A stretch of 31,568 nt of DNA, from NCBI GenBank assembly GCA_900542985.1, contig UQPQ01000033.1:1-31568 (forward strand). The letters run 5' to 3'. Both the position numbers and the translations under genes were made by a program. Each line of letters begins with the position of its first letter. The first letter of the stretch is position 1. The stretch comes from an uncultured Bacteroides sp. GTDB taxonomy: Bacteria > Bacteroidota > Bacteroidia > Bacteroidales > Bacteroidaceae. Of this stretch, positions 1-9,841 are shown piece after piece. The notes under the pieces were generated by a model, which worked only from the letters and a program-made list of their open reading frames with translations, did no database searches and was not told the DNA's origin.

Positions 1-60
1 ACTCATAAATCTACCCTTAATCGTGTATTGGATGATAGTTGCGGATTTTAGGTATTAAAG

Positions 61-723
61 TTACCAATCAATCTCAGCCAGATGATGACTTTTCAGATAC
101 TCATTGGCCTGACTGAAATGTCTGCATCCAAAAAAACTACGGTGAGCAGAACGAGGGGAGGGGTGAGAAGCTGTTAATATCAAATGTGTATGCTTGTCTA
201 TCAATTTTGCTTTTGATTGGGCATATTTACCCCACAACATAAAAACTAGATGTTCTCTTTGTTCGTTCAGCTTTTTAATGGTGGCATCGGTAAATGTTTC
301 CCAACCCTTGTTACAATGTGATTGGGGGTGGCCGCTACGAACAGTTAAAATAGAGTTTAGGAGAAAAACACCTTGATTGGCCCATTTATCCAAACATCCA
401 GATACTGGAACTGTTTTGTTTAAATCCTTTTCCAGCTCTTTAAAGATGTTTCTTAAAGAGGGTGGTTGGGGAGTTACAGAAGGAACGGAGAAAGCTAGTC
501 CACAAGCTTGTCCTGGAGTGGGATAAGGGTCTTGTTCTAAAATAACGACCTTTACGTTCTCGAACGGGCAATGATTGAATGCATTAAACAGATCTTCCTT
601 TTTGGGAAGGATGTGGAATTTGCTGTATTCTTCTTCTACAAAAGAAATAAGATTGATAAAATAAGCCTTGTCGAATTCTTCGTGCAAGGCTTTTTCCCAG
701 CTTTCTTCAATTGCTATCTTCAT
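61..723 (-). CDS. ung: Uracil-DNA glycosylase paralogue with altered motifs
   Basis: A 220-residue family 1 uracil-DNA glycosylase, the usual full length. Such enzymes remove uracil from DNA to start base excision repair. The catalytic Asp65 and Tyr67 of the water-activating loop are present, as are the uracil-recognising Asn in LLNS (about 123) and His187 in the HPSP loop. Three usually conserved positions differ. The GQDPYH motif reads EQDPYP (Gly63 to Glu, His68 to Pro), and the DNA-intercalating Leu of HPSPLS is Arg191. From memory, Bacteroides species carry two ung genes, and this looks like the divergent second copy. It lies 22 nt downstream of a TPR gene on the same strand, so the two are probably co-transcribed. 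The fold assignment is firm; how active it is on uracil is uncertain. Confidence 0.9.
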   Translation of the reverse strand: MKIAIEESWEKALHEEFDKAYFINLISFVEEEYSKFHILPKKEDLFNAFNHCPFENVKVVILEQDPYPTPGQACGLAFSVPSVTPQPPSLRNIFKELEKDLNKTVPVSGCLDKWANQGVFLLNSILTVRSGHPQSHCNKGWETFTDATIKKLNEQREHLVFMLWGKYAQSKAKLIDKHTHLILTASHPSPRSAHRSFFGCRHFSQANEYLKSHHLAEIDW

Positions 724-745
724 CGTTCAAGTTATAAAGATTGCT

Positions 746-2926
746 TTATAGCAAATCAGGCATCAGGTAAATAGTTTCTGTCGGAATATGCTGTTCAATC
801 AGTGCTTCCTTGTCGGCCAAATACAATTTGATAAACTCCTCATGGGTAGAACATTGTTTTTCGGCTTTTCGGTAACATTCGATAGCTTGTGGAATGTTCT
901 GCAAGGCTGTGTATACATGTCCTGCATTCAGATAGTCATTTGTTTGTGGGGAAGCTGAATGAAGCAGTTTTTGGTAGAAATTCAATGCTTTTTCGTATTC
1001 TCCAGTCATGAAATAGCACCATCCGATAGCTCGTTGTGCATTTTCCGGAGCTTTTTCCAGATATTCTACTTTGAAGAAATAAGACAGAGCTTTGTCGTAC
1101 AGACGAAGAGTTGCCAGACATTGTCCGATCTGTAACAGCAGATTGAGATTATCGGGTTGCATCTCTTCTACCTTTCTGAAGTATTCCAGTGCCTGTTCGT
1201 ACGCATGCATACGTTTATGGCATTGTGCCAAATGCTTGAGTGTCCAAATATGGTCCGGGCGAAGTATATCGGCTTGCATATAAGCTTTGACAGCTTCTGC
1301 ATATTTCTTCTGTTTCTGTAAAGAAAAGCCCAGTCTTTGCCATAAATCTGCATTATCCGGTTCGGTACGGATTAGTTTCTCATAAAGTTCTGCTGCTTCT
1401 TCCATATAATCTTTGGAGAACAGATGCCCGGCTATTTTCTTCAGTGTATCCTGTTGCTGGAGAAGTGGGGCGAGTGCCTGACAATTCCATAAAGCCAATT
1501 TGTTTTTGAAGATATCAGTCTGTTCGTTGCGGTACATCCAAAGTTTGTAGAAACGATACAAGTCGTGTATATATTGTCGGCTGCTGGTATCGGTATTATC
1601 GGCTTTCTGGATTTTAGCGTTCAGTTTGTCGAAGTCTCCATATACCAAATCATCGTGTTTGGGTAATTCTGAACCTAACATTTGAAGTTGAGATTCAGGC
1701 ATGGCAACAGTAGCCAGACAAAAAGAGTATTTGTCTGAGTTACAGAATATGGGCGACTGGAGCAGGATATTGATCATTGATTTTTCTGCTATCTTGTTCG
1801 AGTTGAACAAAGCGATGATATCCGGAACTTGTCGGTCGAATGGATAAAACCAATGAGCAATCTGTCGGAAGAATGGGAAACTCTTTAGTTGGGCGAAAGT
1901 TCCCATATAAGTATCAGCTCCTTCCATTTGTAACTCACCCAATTCTTGTATACTCTTTTGTACTTGATTTAAATCTTCTTCCCACTCCGGATTCTTGTCT
2001 TCCAGGTCTTCAATGTCTTCGATTTTGAAGTCAGGACTTTGCATTTTTGTATTACGCATCATCTTGGGGATGATTTCTTCTCTCATCTTTTTGTCAATCT
2101 TTTCTGTTTCACGGGAAAGAAGGAACAGAATCTGGATGGTGGTAAGTTGTTCTATAACTTTAGTATCGTCACTTAAAAGAGAAAGAGCTGCCTGTAGTTC
2201 AGGATAAAGAGCCAGTCGTTTTTCCTGATAGTAGGCTACAAGAGCTATACCAATTAAAGCACGTTGTGAAATGAGATGTTCGGAACGAGATTGGTATGTT
2301 TGGAGAAGGAATTGGAACTTCTTGGGATCGAACAGCTGAAGCAAGCTCAAGGTTACACCACTAATCATAACAGCCAGATCGAGAACTGGTACTAAAAGCG
2401 ACTGCATCAATTCATTGGCTTCGTTGAAATCATTTTCTTCCCAAAGCAGAGAAACCCATGCCTTGGAGAACAGGGTATCTGTACTATTTGCATGTCGGGT
2501 AGCAATGTCGAGTTGGGCTGCTTGCAATTGTTTTTCATCTTGCATGTAATTCAATTCTGCCATGCCAAAATCTTCAGTGATTCCTTCCAGTTGAATACAG
2601 ATGTTTTTGTAGGATGGATGCGGATTTCGGCGGGCATTGCGAAATGCATTTGCAAAATATCCGTTTCCTTTCAGAGTCTTTCGTACTAATTCTGTCTGAT
2701 CGGCCAGTTCGTATGCAGCCCGTCGCAACTGTTCGTAAAGCTTGCCCTGTTCCGGGTCTTGCATGCCCTGTGCTGCGTATTGCAACATATATCCGTAAGT
2801 GGTTTGCAGATTTTCTGCTTTCGATTGCAATTGCCAGTCTTCGGCTTCTGAGGTGAGAGCATGTAGTTGGGTTAAGGCTTCTTTCAGCCGGTGTTCGTCA
2901 AGAAATTGAATAATATCGTTGTACAT
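746..2926 (-). CDS. Large TPR-repeat protein, function unknown
   Basis: A protein of about 726 residues. I place the start at the ATG at 2926 (MYNDIIQF...) rather than an upstream in-frame codon at 2962, because the upstream stretch overlaps a promoter-like TACATTTG. No signal peptide or membrane segment is visible, so it is probably cytoplasmic. Roughly the last 220 residues contain at least five consecutive tetratricopeptide repeats with the W/LG-Y-A-P spacing (for example LWQRLGFSLQKQKKYAEAV followed by an RPD turn). The N-terminal 480 residues are helical and less clearly repeated. TPR arrays bind partner proteins; no partner can be read from the sequence. It is divergent from mfd and upstream of the ung paralogue, which hints at, but does not prove, a link to DNA repair. 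Confidence 0.85.
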   Translation of the reverse strand: MYNDIIQFLDEHRLKEALTQLHALTSEAEDWQLQSKAENLQTTYGYMLQYAAQGMQDPEQGKLYEQLRRAAYELADQTELVRKTLKGNGYFANAFRNARRNPHPSYKNICIQLEGITEDFGMAELNYMQDEKQLQAAQLDIATRHANSTDTLFSKAWVSLLWEENDFNEANELMQSLLVPVLDLAVMISGVTLSLLQLFDPKKFQFLLQTYQSRSEHLISQRALIGIALVAYYQEKRLALYPELQAALSLLSDDTKVIEQLTTIQILFLLSRETEKIDKKMREEIIPKMMRNTKMQSPDFKIEDIEDLEDKNPEWEEDLNQVQKSIQELGELQMEGADTYMGTFAQLKSFPFFRQIAHWFYPFDRQVPDIIALFNSNKIAEKSMINILLQSPIFCNSDKYSFCLATVAMPESQLQMLGSELPKHDDLVYGDFDKLNAKIQKADNTDTSSRQYIHDLYRFYKLWMYRNEQTDIFKNKLALWNCQALAPLLQQQDTLKKIAGHLFSKDYMEEAAELYEKLIRTEPDNADLWQRLGFSLQKQKKYAEAVKAYMQADILRPDHIWTLKHLAQCHKRMHAYEQALEYFRKVEEMQPDNLNLLLQIGQCLATLRLYDKALSYFFKVEYLEKAPENAQRAIGWCYFMTGEYEKALNFYQKLLHSASPQTNDYLNAGHVYTALQNIPQAIECYRKAEKQCSTHEEFIKLYLADKEALIEQHIPTETIYLMPDLL

Positions 2927-2950
2927 ATTGATTGTCTGATTAGGTAGATG

Positions 2951-2958
2951 CAAATGTA
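2951..2958 (-). promoter_or_regulatory. -7 element of TPR-ung unit
   Basis: On the minus strand this reads TACATTTG, an exact match to the Bacteroides -7 consensus TAnnTTTG, 24 bases upstream of the chosen TPR start at 2926. No good -33 TTTG is visible. It lies only 12 bp from the mfd -7 element on the other strand, so the two divergent promoters overlap. Confidence 0.5.
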
Positions 2959-2970
2959 GCAATATTTTTG

Positions 2971-2978
2971 TAATTTTG
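2971..2978 (+). promoter_or_regulatory. -7 element of mfd
   Basis: TAATTTTG matches TAnnTTTG and sits 21 bases upstream of the mfd ATG. An AAAGGA ribosome-binding-like sequence at 2991-2996 follows, so the leader would be only about 15 nt. Confidence 0.5.
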
Positions 2979-2999
2979 CCGACATCTATAAAAGGAACA

Positions 3000-5900
3000 A
3001 TGAATATAGCGGAACTTCAACGTATTTATGCTTCTCACCCTAATGTAGCAGGGTTGATGTCATTACTCGACAATAAGGATATTCGTACTATTTATCTGAA
3101 GGGGATGCACGCCTCTTGTGCTTCTCTGTTTGCTTCGGGAATCTTTGATAAGGTTCCTGGTATCTATGTCTTTATTTTAAATGATGTAGAAGAGGCTGGG
3201 TATTTTTATCATGATTTGGTACAGGTAAACGGTGATGAGCAGATTTTATTTTTTCCTTCTTCGTATCGGCGTGCCATCAAGTACGGACAGAAAGATGCGG
3301 CGAATGAGATTCTGAGAACCGAGGTATTAAGCCGATTGGGAAAGCAGGAATCTTTGGTTGTCGTGACCTATCCGGATGCGTTGGCGGAAAAAGTGGTGTC
3401 GTGCCAGTATCTCAGCGACCGTACGCTGAAACTGGATGTGGGACAACACATCGAGACTGATAAGATTACGGCTCTGCTGGTAGAGTATGGCTTTGAACAT
3501 GTAGATTATGTGTACGAGCCGGGACAGTTTGCTACGCGAGGAAGTATTCTTGATGTTTATTCGTTTGCATCGGAACTTCCTTATCGAATTGACTTTTTTG
3601 GTGATGAAATAGACAGTATCCGTACATTTGAGGTCGAAACTCAGTTGTCTACAGAGAAGAAAACAACTGTAAGTATTGTTCCGGAGTTGATTTCTGCTTC
3701 GGAAAGCGATATTTGTTTCCTCGACTTTATCCCACGTCAGACGGTACTTTTCATAAAGGACTTTCTATGGCTCCGTGAGCGTATCCAGATAGTGCGCGAT
3801 GAGGCTCTTTCCCCACAGGCACTAACGGCCTACGAGGGAGAGCAGACCGAACTGATGAATCTGGAAAAGAAACTAGTGGATGGATCGGAGTTTACTGTAA
3901 AGGCACTGGAGTTTAAGCGAGTGGATTTCGGACATAAGCCTACTGGTACACCCCAGGCTACTTTGGAATTTAACACTTCTATTCAGCCTATTTTCCATAA
4001 GAATTTTGATATGGTGGCTTCTGTGCTGACGGAATATTTGCAGCGTAATTACAAGCTTTATATCTGTTCGGACAGTATGAAGCAAACAGACCGTTTGCGA
4101 GACATTTTTAAAGAAAGGGGAGACCGTATCAGTTTTGAACCGGTAGACCGTACTTTACATGAAGGTTTTGTAGACCATACTCTAAAATGTTGCATCTTTA
4201 CTGATCATCAGATTTTTGACCGCTTTCATAAGTATAATCTTCGTAGTGATAAGGCACGTAGCGGAAAAGTCGCTTTGTCACTGAAAGAACTGAATCAGTT
4301 TGAGCCGGGAGATTATGTCGTACATATCGACCATGGAATCGGTAAGTTTGCCGGACTGGTACGTATTCCCAATGGTAATACGACACAAGAGGTTATCAAG
4401 CTGATTTATCAGAACGATGATGTGGTGTTTGTATCGATTCATTCGTTGCATAAGATCTCCAAATACAAAGGAAAAGAAGGAGAGCAACCCCGTATCAGTA
4501 AGTTGGGTACAGGAGCATGGGAGAAAATAAAAGACCGTACCAAGACCAAAATCAAGGATATTGCCCGCGATTTGATTAAGTTATATTCGAAACGCAGACA
4601 GGAAAAAGGATTTAAATATAGCCCGGACAGTTTCCTGCAACATGAGTTGGAAGCCAGCTTTTTATATGAAGATACTCCCGACCAGTTGAAAGCAACTCAG
4701 GAGGTGAAAGCGGATATGGAAAGCGACCGTCCGATGGACCGCCTTGTTTGTGGAGATGTAGGTTTCGGTAAGACTGAAGTTGCAGTGCGTGCGGCTTTTA
4801 AGGCTGTAGCCGATAACAAACAGGTGGCCGTACTGGTACCAACTACGGTTTTGGCTTATCAACATTTCCAAACCTTCAAAAAGCGTTTGGAAGGATTGCC
4901 TTGTAAGGTCGATTATCTGAGTCGTGCACGTACGGCGAAAGATACCAGCCGTATCTTGAAAGAACTGGAAAATGGAGATATTAATATCTTAATCGGTACG
5001 CATAAGATAATCGGTAAGACTGTAAAATTCAAGGATCTGGGATTACTGATTATCGATGAGGAGCAGAAGTTTGGAGTAAGTGTAAAAGAGAAACTCCGTC
5101 AGATAAAAGTAAATGTGGATACACTGACTATGACGGCAACTCCTATTCCCCGTACTCTTCAGTTTTCACTGATGGGGGCTCGCGATTTGTCAGTGATTCA
5201 GACTCCGCCTCCCAACCGTTATCCTATCCAGACTGAGGTTCATACATTTAATGAGGAGATAATCACGGAAGCTATCAACTTTGAAATGAGCCGAAACGGG
5301 CAGGTGTTCTTTGTGAATAACCGTATTCAGAATCTGGCTGAACTGAAGGCGATGATTCAGCGTAATATTCCGGATTGTCGTGTATGTATTGGCCATGGAC
5401 AGATGCAGCCTGAAGAGTTGGAAAAAATTATATTTGGTTTTGTAAATTACGATTTCGATGTGTTGCTGGCAACTACTATTATAGAAAGTGGTATTGATAT
5501 TCCCAATGCCAATACCATTATTATTAATCAGGCACAGAATTTTGGATTGAGTGATTTGCATCAGATGCGTGGGCGTGTAGGGCGGAGCAACAAGAAAGCA
5601 TTCTGTTATCTGTTGGCACCTCCTTTGTCTTCACTGACTCCTGAGGCCAAACGCAGACTCCAGGCGATAGAGAATTTCAGCGATTTGGGTAGTGGAATTC
5701 ATATTGCCATGCAAGACCTTGATATCCGTGGAGCTGGGAACATGCTGGGTGCAGAGCAGAGTGGATTTATTGCCGATTTGGGATATGAAACTTATCAGAA
5801 GATTTTGTCGGAGGCTGTGACTGAATTGAAGAATGAAGAGTTTGCCGACTTATACGCAGAAGAAATCAAGGCTGGAGAGGAGAAAATCAGCGGTGAAGAG

Positions 5901-6359
5901 TTTGTAGACGAGTGCACGGTAGAAAGTGACTTGGAATTGCTATTCCCGAATGAGTATATTCCGAGTAGCAGTGAGAGAATGTTGCTGTATAGAGAGCTCG
6001 ACAAATTGGAACTTGACAGGGATGTAGAAGCCTTTAAGGCTCGTCTTGTAGACCGTTTTGGAAAGATTCCACCAGAAGGAGAAGAACTCATTCGTATTGT
6101 TCCACTCCGGCGACTGGCAAAACGTTTGGGAATAGAAAAGGTTATTTTGAAAGCCGGACGCATGACACTATACTTTGTAAGTAATCTGGAAAGTCCTTAT
6201 TACCAGAGTATGGCGTTTGGAAAGATTATCGACTATATGTCTAAATATCCCCGTAACTGCAACTTGCGTGAACAGAATGGAAAACGCAGTATGGTGATTA
6301 AAGAAATTGGGGATGTTGTTTCGGCTGTACGAATCTTGCAGGAAATCATCAGTCTGTAG
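3000..6359 (+). CDS. mfd: Transcription-repair coupling factor Mfd
   Basis: Mfd displaces RNA polymerase stalled at DNA lesions and recruits UvrA for nucleotide excision repair. The ATG at 3000 is chosen because AAAGGA lies just upstream; this gives 1119 residues, close to the family length. In order: an N-terminal UvrB-like module (about 1-330); an RNA-polymerase-interacting CarD-like domain beginning near 430 (EPGDYVVHIDHGIGKF); an SF2 translocase core with Walker A GDVGFGKTE near 584, DEEQ box near 686, TATPIPRTL just after, and QMRGRVGR (motif VI) near 854; then a C-terminal TRCF domain. It has its own promoter and is convergent with the downstream TPR gene. All helicase motifs look intact. 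Confidence 0.98.
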   Translation: MNIAELQRIYASHPNVAGLMSLLDNKDIRTIYLKGMHASCASLFASGIFDKVPGIYVFILNDVEEAGYFYHDLVQVNGDEQILFFPSSYRRAIKYGQKDAANEILRTEVLSRLGKQESLVVVTYPDALAEKVVSCQYLSDRTLKLDVGQHIETDKITALLVEYGFEHVDYVYEPGQFATRGSILDVYSFASELPYRIDFFGDEIDSIRTFEVETQLSTEKKTTVSIVPELISASESDICFLDFIPRQTVLFIKDFLWLRERIQIVRDEALSPQALTAYEGEQTELMNLEKKLVDGSEFTVKALEFKRVDFGHKPTGTPQATLEFNTSIQPIFHKNFDMVASVLTEYLQRNYKLYICSDSMKQTDRLRDIFKERGDRISFEPVDRTLHEGFVDHTLKCCIFTDHQIFDRFHKYNLRSDKARSGKVALSLKELNQFEPGDYVVHIDHGIGKFAGLVRIPNGNTTQEVIKLIYQNDDVVFVSIHSLHKISKYKGKEGEQPRISKLGTGAWEKIKDRTKTKIKDIARDLIKLYSKRRQEKGFKYSPDSFLQHELEASFLYEDTPDQLKATQEVKADMESDRPMDRLVCGDVGFGKTEVAVRAAFKAVADNKQVAVLVPTTVLAYQHFQTFKKRLEGLPCKVDYLSRARTAKDTSRILKELENGDINILIGTHKIIGKTVKFKDLGLLIIDEEQKFGVSVKEKLRQIKVNVDTLTMTATPIPRTLQFSLMGARDLSVIQTPPPNRYPIQTEVHTFNEEIITEAINFEMSRNGQVFFVNNRIQNLAELKAMIQRNIPDCRVCIGHGQMQPEELEKIIFGFVNYDFDVLLATTIIESGIDIPNANTIIINQAQNFGLSDLHQMRGRVGRSNKKAFCYLLAPPLSSLTPEAKRRLQAIENFSDLGSGIHIAMQDLDIRGAGNMLGAEQSGFIADLGYETYQKILSEAVTELKNEEFADLYAEEIKAGEEKISGEEFVDECTVESDLELLFPNEYIPSSSERMLLYRELDKLELDRDVEAFKARLVDRFGKIPPEGEELIRIVPLRRLAKRLGIEKVILKAGRMTLYFVSNLESPYYQSMAFGKIIDYMSKYPRNCNLREQNGKRSMVIKEIGDVVSAVRILQEIISL

Positions 6360-6377
6360 AATAAATTTCAGAAGAAA

Positions 6378-6413
6378 TCAGCCTGCTTTACTTAAAAAAG
6401 TAGAGCAGGCTGA
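6378..6413. terminator. Hairpin between convergent mfd and TPR genes
   Basis: The arms TCAGCCTGCTTTAC and GTAGAGCAGGCTGA pair with one mismatch around a short A-rich loop. On the minus strand the stem is followed by ATTTCTTCTG, a weak T-tract, so it probably serves mainly the glnS-TPR unit. The plus-strand side is followed by A residues and would be poor for mfd. Confidence 0.6.
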
Positions 6414-6422
6414 AAAATGAAA

Positions 6423-7979
6423 TTATAAGAACGAAGAAACGTTTATTTTTCCTTCTTGAATTTCCTTCAAAACAATTCTTGCCAAATTAAAGAAGTCTTG
6501 GTCTTCTCCCATGTCTTTTTCTCCCCATAGGGGATTAGACAATGATTCTGGAGTATAGAAACAACTTCGAACCATATACTTGAGCATATTTTTTTCATCT
6601 TTTAAGCGGTAATAGCAGAAAGCGATGTAGCTGTAGAAGTCTTTTACCTCTTCTGGATACTCTTTCTCTATCCAATGATAAAGTTGAACTGCTTCTTTAA
6701 AATGTTCATATCTCATATAAGTGGTTGCAGCCTGTTGTGCAGTTTCTGCTTTTTCCATTGCGAATGATTCTGCTTTTCTGAATGAACATTCTGCTTCTAT
6801 CATTTTTCCTTCGGATACGAATAGTTCTCCTTGAACGAGATACAGCTCACTGAATTCTCCATCGTAGGTAAGCCCGTTGATAACGTCTTTTTCGCTTTCT
6901 TCGTATTCACCTTTTGCTAAGTGAGATACAGCACGTTTATGATATACATTGGCTCTTTCAAAGTTTTCCAAGTCGTTGCTTTCCAAAAGTTTGTTGCAAT
7001 ATTGAATCGTTTCATCGTATTTTTTATCGATGAAATAGCAAGCCATCAGTACCATCCGAATCCGTGTTTTGTTGGAAACGGACTGCTCTACCTGCTTATA
7101 GCATTTGCATGCGGAAGTACCATCTCCTAAAAGCTGAAAACAATAACCTTTCATTTCAATACATGTCAGATCGTTTTCGTTTATGGTCAGTGCAAACTCT
7201 ACGGATTCCATGGCTTGTTCTATTTCGCCCATCTGCAGGTAACAGCGGGTGAGTTCTGTCCAATAGTATAGATTGTATGGATCTTCATCCAATAGTTTAT
7301 TATAATAAACGGTAGCTTGTTCTACACTTTTGAACGAATAATGATAATCAGCCATTGATTCCAATACTTCTATATCATTGGGAGCCTGTCTGTAAGCTTT
7401 TTGTAGCCAGTGGTAAGCCATCTTTTCCATGTTGGCATCCATGTAAATATCGGCTATATCCAGCAATGTGTTGGTATCATTATCTTCTTCTGCTGCAAGT
7501 TGTTTGAATACTTCTTCTGCACTTTCTATATCCTGACGTTCCAGACAGAGGTTGGCGTAAGTCAGTCTTACTTCTCTATCGTTTTGATCGGGAATCGTCT
7601 CCAATAGAAAAAAAGCTTCGTTGATTTTTCCTCTGGCTACCAGATTATTGCATTTGTAGATAAGAATATCCAGATTCTCGGGATGAAGTTGTAGTCCATA
7701 ATTGATAACTTCTTCCGAAGCTTTGCTGTCTCCCTGATGTGCATAATATTCTGCAAGATGGGTCAACTCGTTGCTTTCCATATAAACATGAGTATGATTT
7801 TGCTTCATTTCTTCATATTTATGTTTGATGGCTTGAAATTCGGGAGTATTAAAGCTGGATGCTAAATCATGTCTCATGTGTAGGTAATTTTTATGAATGA
7901 ATAACGAAGAATCTGCAAGCTGATTTATGATGAGGCTCGCAAATTCTTCGTTGGATAAAATAGGATTTTTATAAATCAA
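6423..7979 (-). CDS. TPR-repeat protein coupled to glnS
   Basis: A 518-residue protein made almost entirely of tetratricopeptide-like helical pairs from about residue 65 to 470 (for example AYHWLQKAYRQAPNDIEVLE and YYWTELTRCYLQMGEIEQAM). There is no signal peptide or transmembrane helix, so it is probably a cytoplasmic scaffold. Its ATG lies 2 nt after the glnS stop codon, so the two genes are almost certainly translated from one mRNA. Its function is not recognisable. The tight linkage to glnS could reflect shared expression only. It ends at a hairpin shared with mfd. Confidence 0.85.
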   Translation of the reverse strand: MIYKNPILSNEEFASLIINQLADSSLFIHKNYLHMRHDLASSFNTPEFQAIKHKYEEMKQNHTHVYMESNELTHLAEYYAHQGDSKASEEVINYGLQLHPENLDILIYKCNNLVARGKINEAFFLLETIPDQNDREVRLTYANLCLERQDIESAEEVFKQLAAEEDNDTNTLLDIADIYMDANMEKMAYHWLQKAYRQAPNDIEVLESMADYHYSFKSVEQATVYYNKLLDEDPYNLYYWTELTRCYLQMGEIEQAMESVEFALTINENDLTCIEMKGYCFQLLGDGTSACKCYKQVEQSVSNKTRIRMVLMACYFIDKKYDETIQYCNKLLESNDLENFERANVYHKRAVSHLAKGEYEESEKDVINGLTYDGEFSELYLVQGELFVSEGKMIEAECSFRKAESFAMEKAETAQQAATTYMRYEHFKEAVQLYHWIEKEYPEEVKDFYSYIAFCYYRLKDEKNMLKYMVRSCFYTPESLSNPLWGEKDMGEDQDFFNLARIVLKEIQEGKINVSSFL

Positions 7980-7981
7980 TC

Positions 7982-9724
7982 TTATTTATTGCTGATTTTA
8001 CTCCAAGTATCTTTAAGAGACACAGTACGGTTGAATACTAAATGTTCTGGAGTAGAATCTTTGTCTACGTTGAAATAACCAATACGTTGGAACTGCAAGT
8101 AATCCAAAGGTTTGGCATCTGCCAGGAATTTCTCTACATAACATTCTGTCAGAATATTCAGAGAATTAGGATTAATCATTTCCTGCATTGCTTCCAATGG
8201 AGAGCAGTTCTTGGCTTCACGGATAGCAGCCATTTCATCTCGTGGGTTTTCCACTTTCCACAAGCGGTCGTACAAGCGGACTTCAGCTTTCAGGCAATGA
8301 TTGCAGCTTACCCAATGTAATGTTCCTTTCACTTTACGGTTTGCTTCAGGCATACCACTCTTTGTGTTAGGATCATATTCAGCATAGACTTCTATTACAT
8401 TACCGTTTTCGTCTTTCTTGCATCCGGTACATTTTACAATATATGCGTTTTTCAAACGAACTTCCTGTCCCGGAGTCATGCGGAAATATTTTTTCGGAGC
8501 ATCTTCCATGAAGTCATCGCGTTCCATCCACAACTCACGGCTGAATTCGATTTTGTGTGTGGCTGAGTTCGGATCTTCCGGATTGTTGATGGCTTCCATT
8601 TCTTCTACCTGTCCTTCCGGGTAGTTGGTCAGAATCAGTTTTACCGGATTCAGAACAGCAGATACACGGGTTGCACGTGCATTCAAATCTTCGCGTACTG
8701 CACTTTCCAATAGAGCGAAGTCGTTTAATGCATCGTAGGTAGTATAACCAATCTTATCGATGAATTTCCGGATAGACTCTGGAGAATAGCCACGGCGGCG
8801 GAAACCGCAGATTGTCGGCATACGAGGGTCATCCCATCCGTTAACCAGTCCTTCTTTTACAAGAGTCAGCAAGTTACGCTTACTCATCAGAGTATAGCTG
8901 AGGTTCAACTTGTTGAATTCGTACTGATGTGGGCGGTTGTCATCCAAATCTTTACCGTCTTTTACCCAATCTACAAACAAATCGTACAGCGGGCGGTGAA
9001 CAACAAATTCCAACGTACAAAGTGAGTGTGTTACTCCTTCAAAGTAGTCGCTTTGTCCATGAGCAAAGTCATACATCGGATATGCTTTCCATTTGTCGCC
9101 TGTACGATGGTGAGGGGTTTTTACTACACGGTAGATGATTGGGTCGCGGAAATGCATATTAGGATTAGCCATATCTATTTTGGCGCGTAATACCATTTTC
9201 CCTTCTTCAATTTCTCCTGAATTCATTTTCTGGAACAGTTCCAGACTTTCTTCTATCGGACGATTGCGATATGGACTTTCTGTACCTGGTTGGGTAGGAG
9301 TACCTTTCTGTGCAGCAATCTCTTCGGACGACTGTTCGTCTATATAAGCTTTTCCCTCTTTAATCAAACGGATAGCGAAATCCCACAATTGCTGGAAATA
9401 ATCTGATGCATAATATTCATTTCCCCACTGGTAGCCCAGCCATTGAATGTCTTCTTTAATGGCTTCTACGTATTCAACATCTTCTTTTGTAGGATTGGTA
9501 TCATCGAAACGCAAATTACATACACCACCGTAACGCTGTGCAATACCAAAATCCATACAGATTGCTTTGGCATGTCCGATGTGCAGGTAACCATTCGGTT
9601 CGGGCGGGAAACGGGTTTGTATTCTACCTCCGTTTTTACCTTCTTTTAAATCCTTTTCTACAATTTGTTCTATGAAGTTCAAACTTTTCTTTTCTGAACT
9701 TTCAGCTGCATTCATTTCAGTCAT
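7982..9724 (-). CDS. glnS: Glutaminyl-tRNA synthetase
   Basis: A 580-residue class I synthetase that charges tRNA(Gln) with glutamine. The ATP-binding motif appears as PPEPNGYLHIGHAKA at about residues 40-54, with HIGH at 48-51. The KMSKS-equivalent reads LMSKRN near 278, the usual form in GlnRS. The C-terminal half is the beta-barrel anticodon-binding region. Presence of glnS implies direct Gln-tRNA formation rather than sole reliance on the amidotransferase route. The start is the first Met of MTEMNAAE; a second Met three codons on is an alternative. It is the promoter-proximal gene of a two-gene unit with the TPR gene. Confidence 0.97.
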   Translation of the reverse strand: MTEMNAAESSEKKSLNFIEQIVEKDLKEGKNGGRIQTRFPPEPNGYLHIGHAKAICMDFGIAQRYGGVCNLRFDDTNPTKEDVEYVEAIKEDIQWLGYQWGNEYYASDYFQQLWDFAIRLIKEGKAYIDEQSSEEIAAQKGTPTQPGTESPYRNRPIEESLELFQKMNSGEIEEGKMVLRAKIDMANPNMHFRDPIIYRVVKTPHHRTGDKWKAYPMYDFAHGQSDYFEGVTHSLCTLEFVVHRPLYDLFVDWVKDGKDLDDNRPHQYEFNKLNLSYTLMSKRNLLTLVKEGLVNGWDDPRMPTICGFRRRGYSPESIRKFIDKIGYTTYDALNDFALLESAVREDLNARATRVSAVLNPVKLILTNYPEGQVEEMEAINNPEDPNSATHKIEFSRELWMERDDFMEDAPKKYFRMTPGQEVRLKNAYIVKCTGCKKDENGNVIEVYAEYDPNTKSGMPEANRKVKGTLHWVSCNHCLKAEVRLYDRLWKVENPRDEMAAIREAKNCSPLEAMQEMINPNSLNILTECYVEKFLADAKPLDYLQFQRIGYFNVDKDSTPEHLVFNRTVSLKDTWSKISNK

Positions 9725-9754
9725 AGTGGTTTTTTCTTTTACACTTTATGTGTG

Positions 9755-9762
9755 CAAAAATA
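9755..9762 (-). promoter_or_regulatory. -7 element of glnS
   Basis: On the minus strand this reads TATTTTTG, a match to TAnnTTTG, 30 bases upstream of the glnS start. The local sequence is very A/T-rich, which lowers the specificity of the match. Confidence 0.45.
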
Positions 9763-9841
9763 AGCATTCTTTTGTTATATACCTATTAGACTTTATGTAA
9801 ATTTTGCTGATGGATAACTTGGGAATTTTTGAATGGATGAA

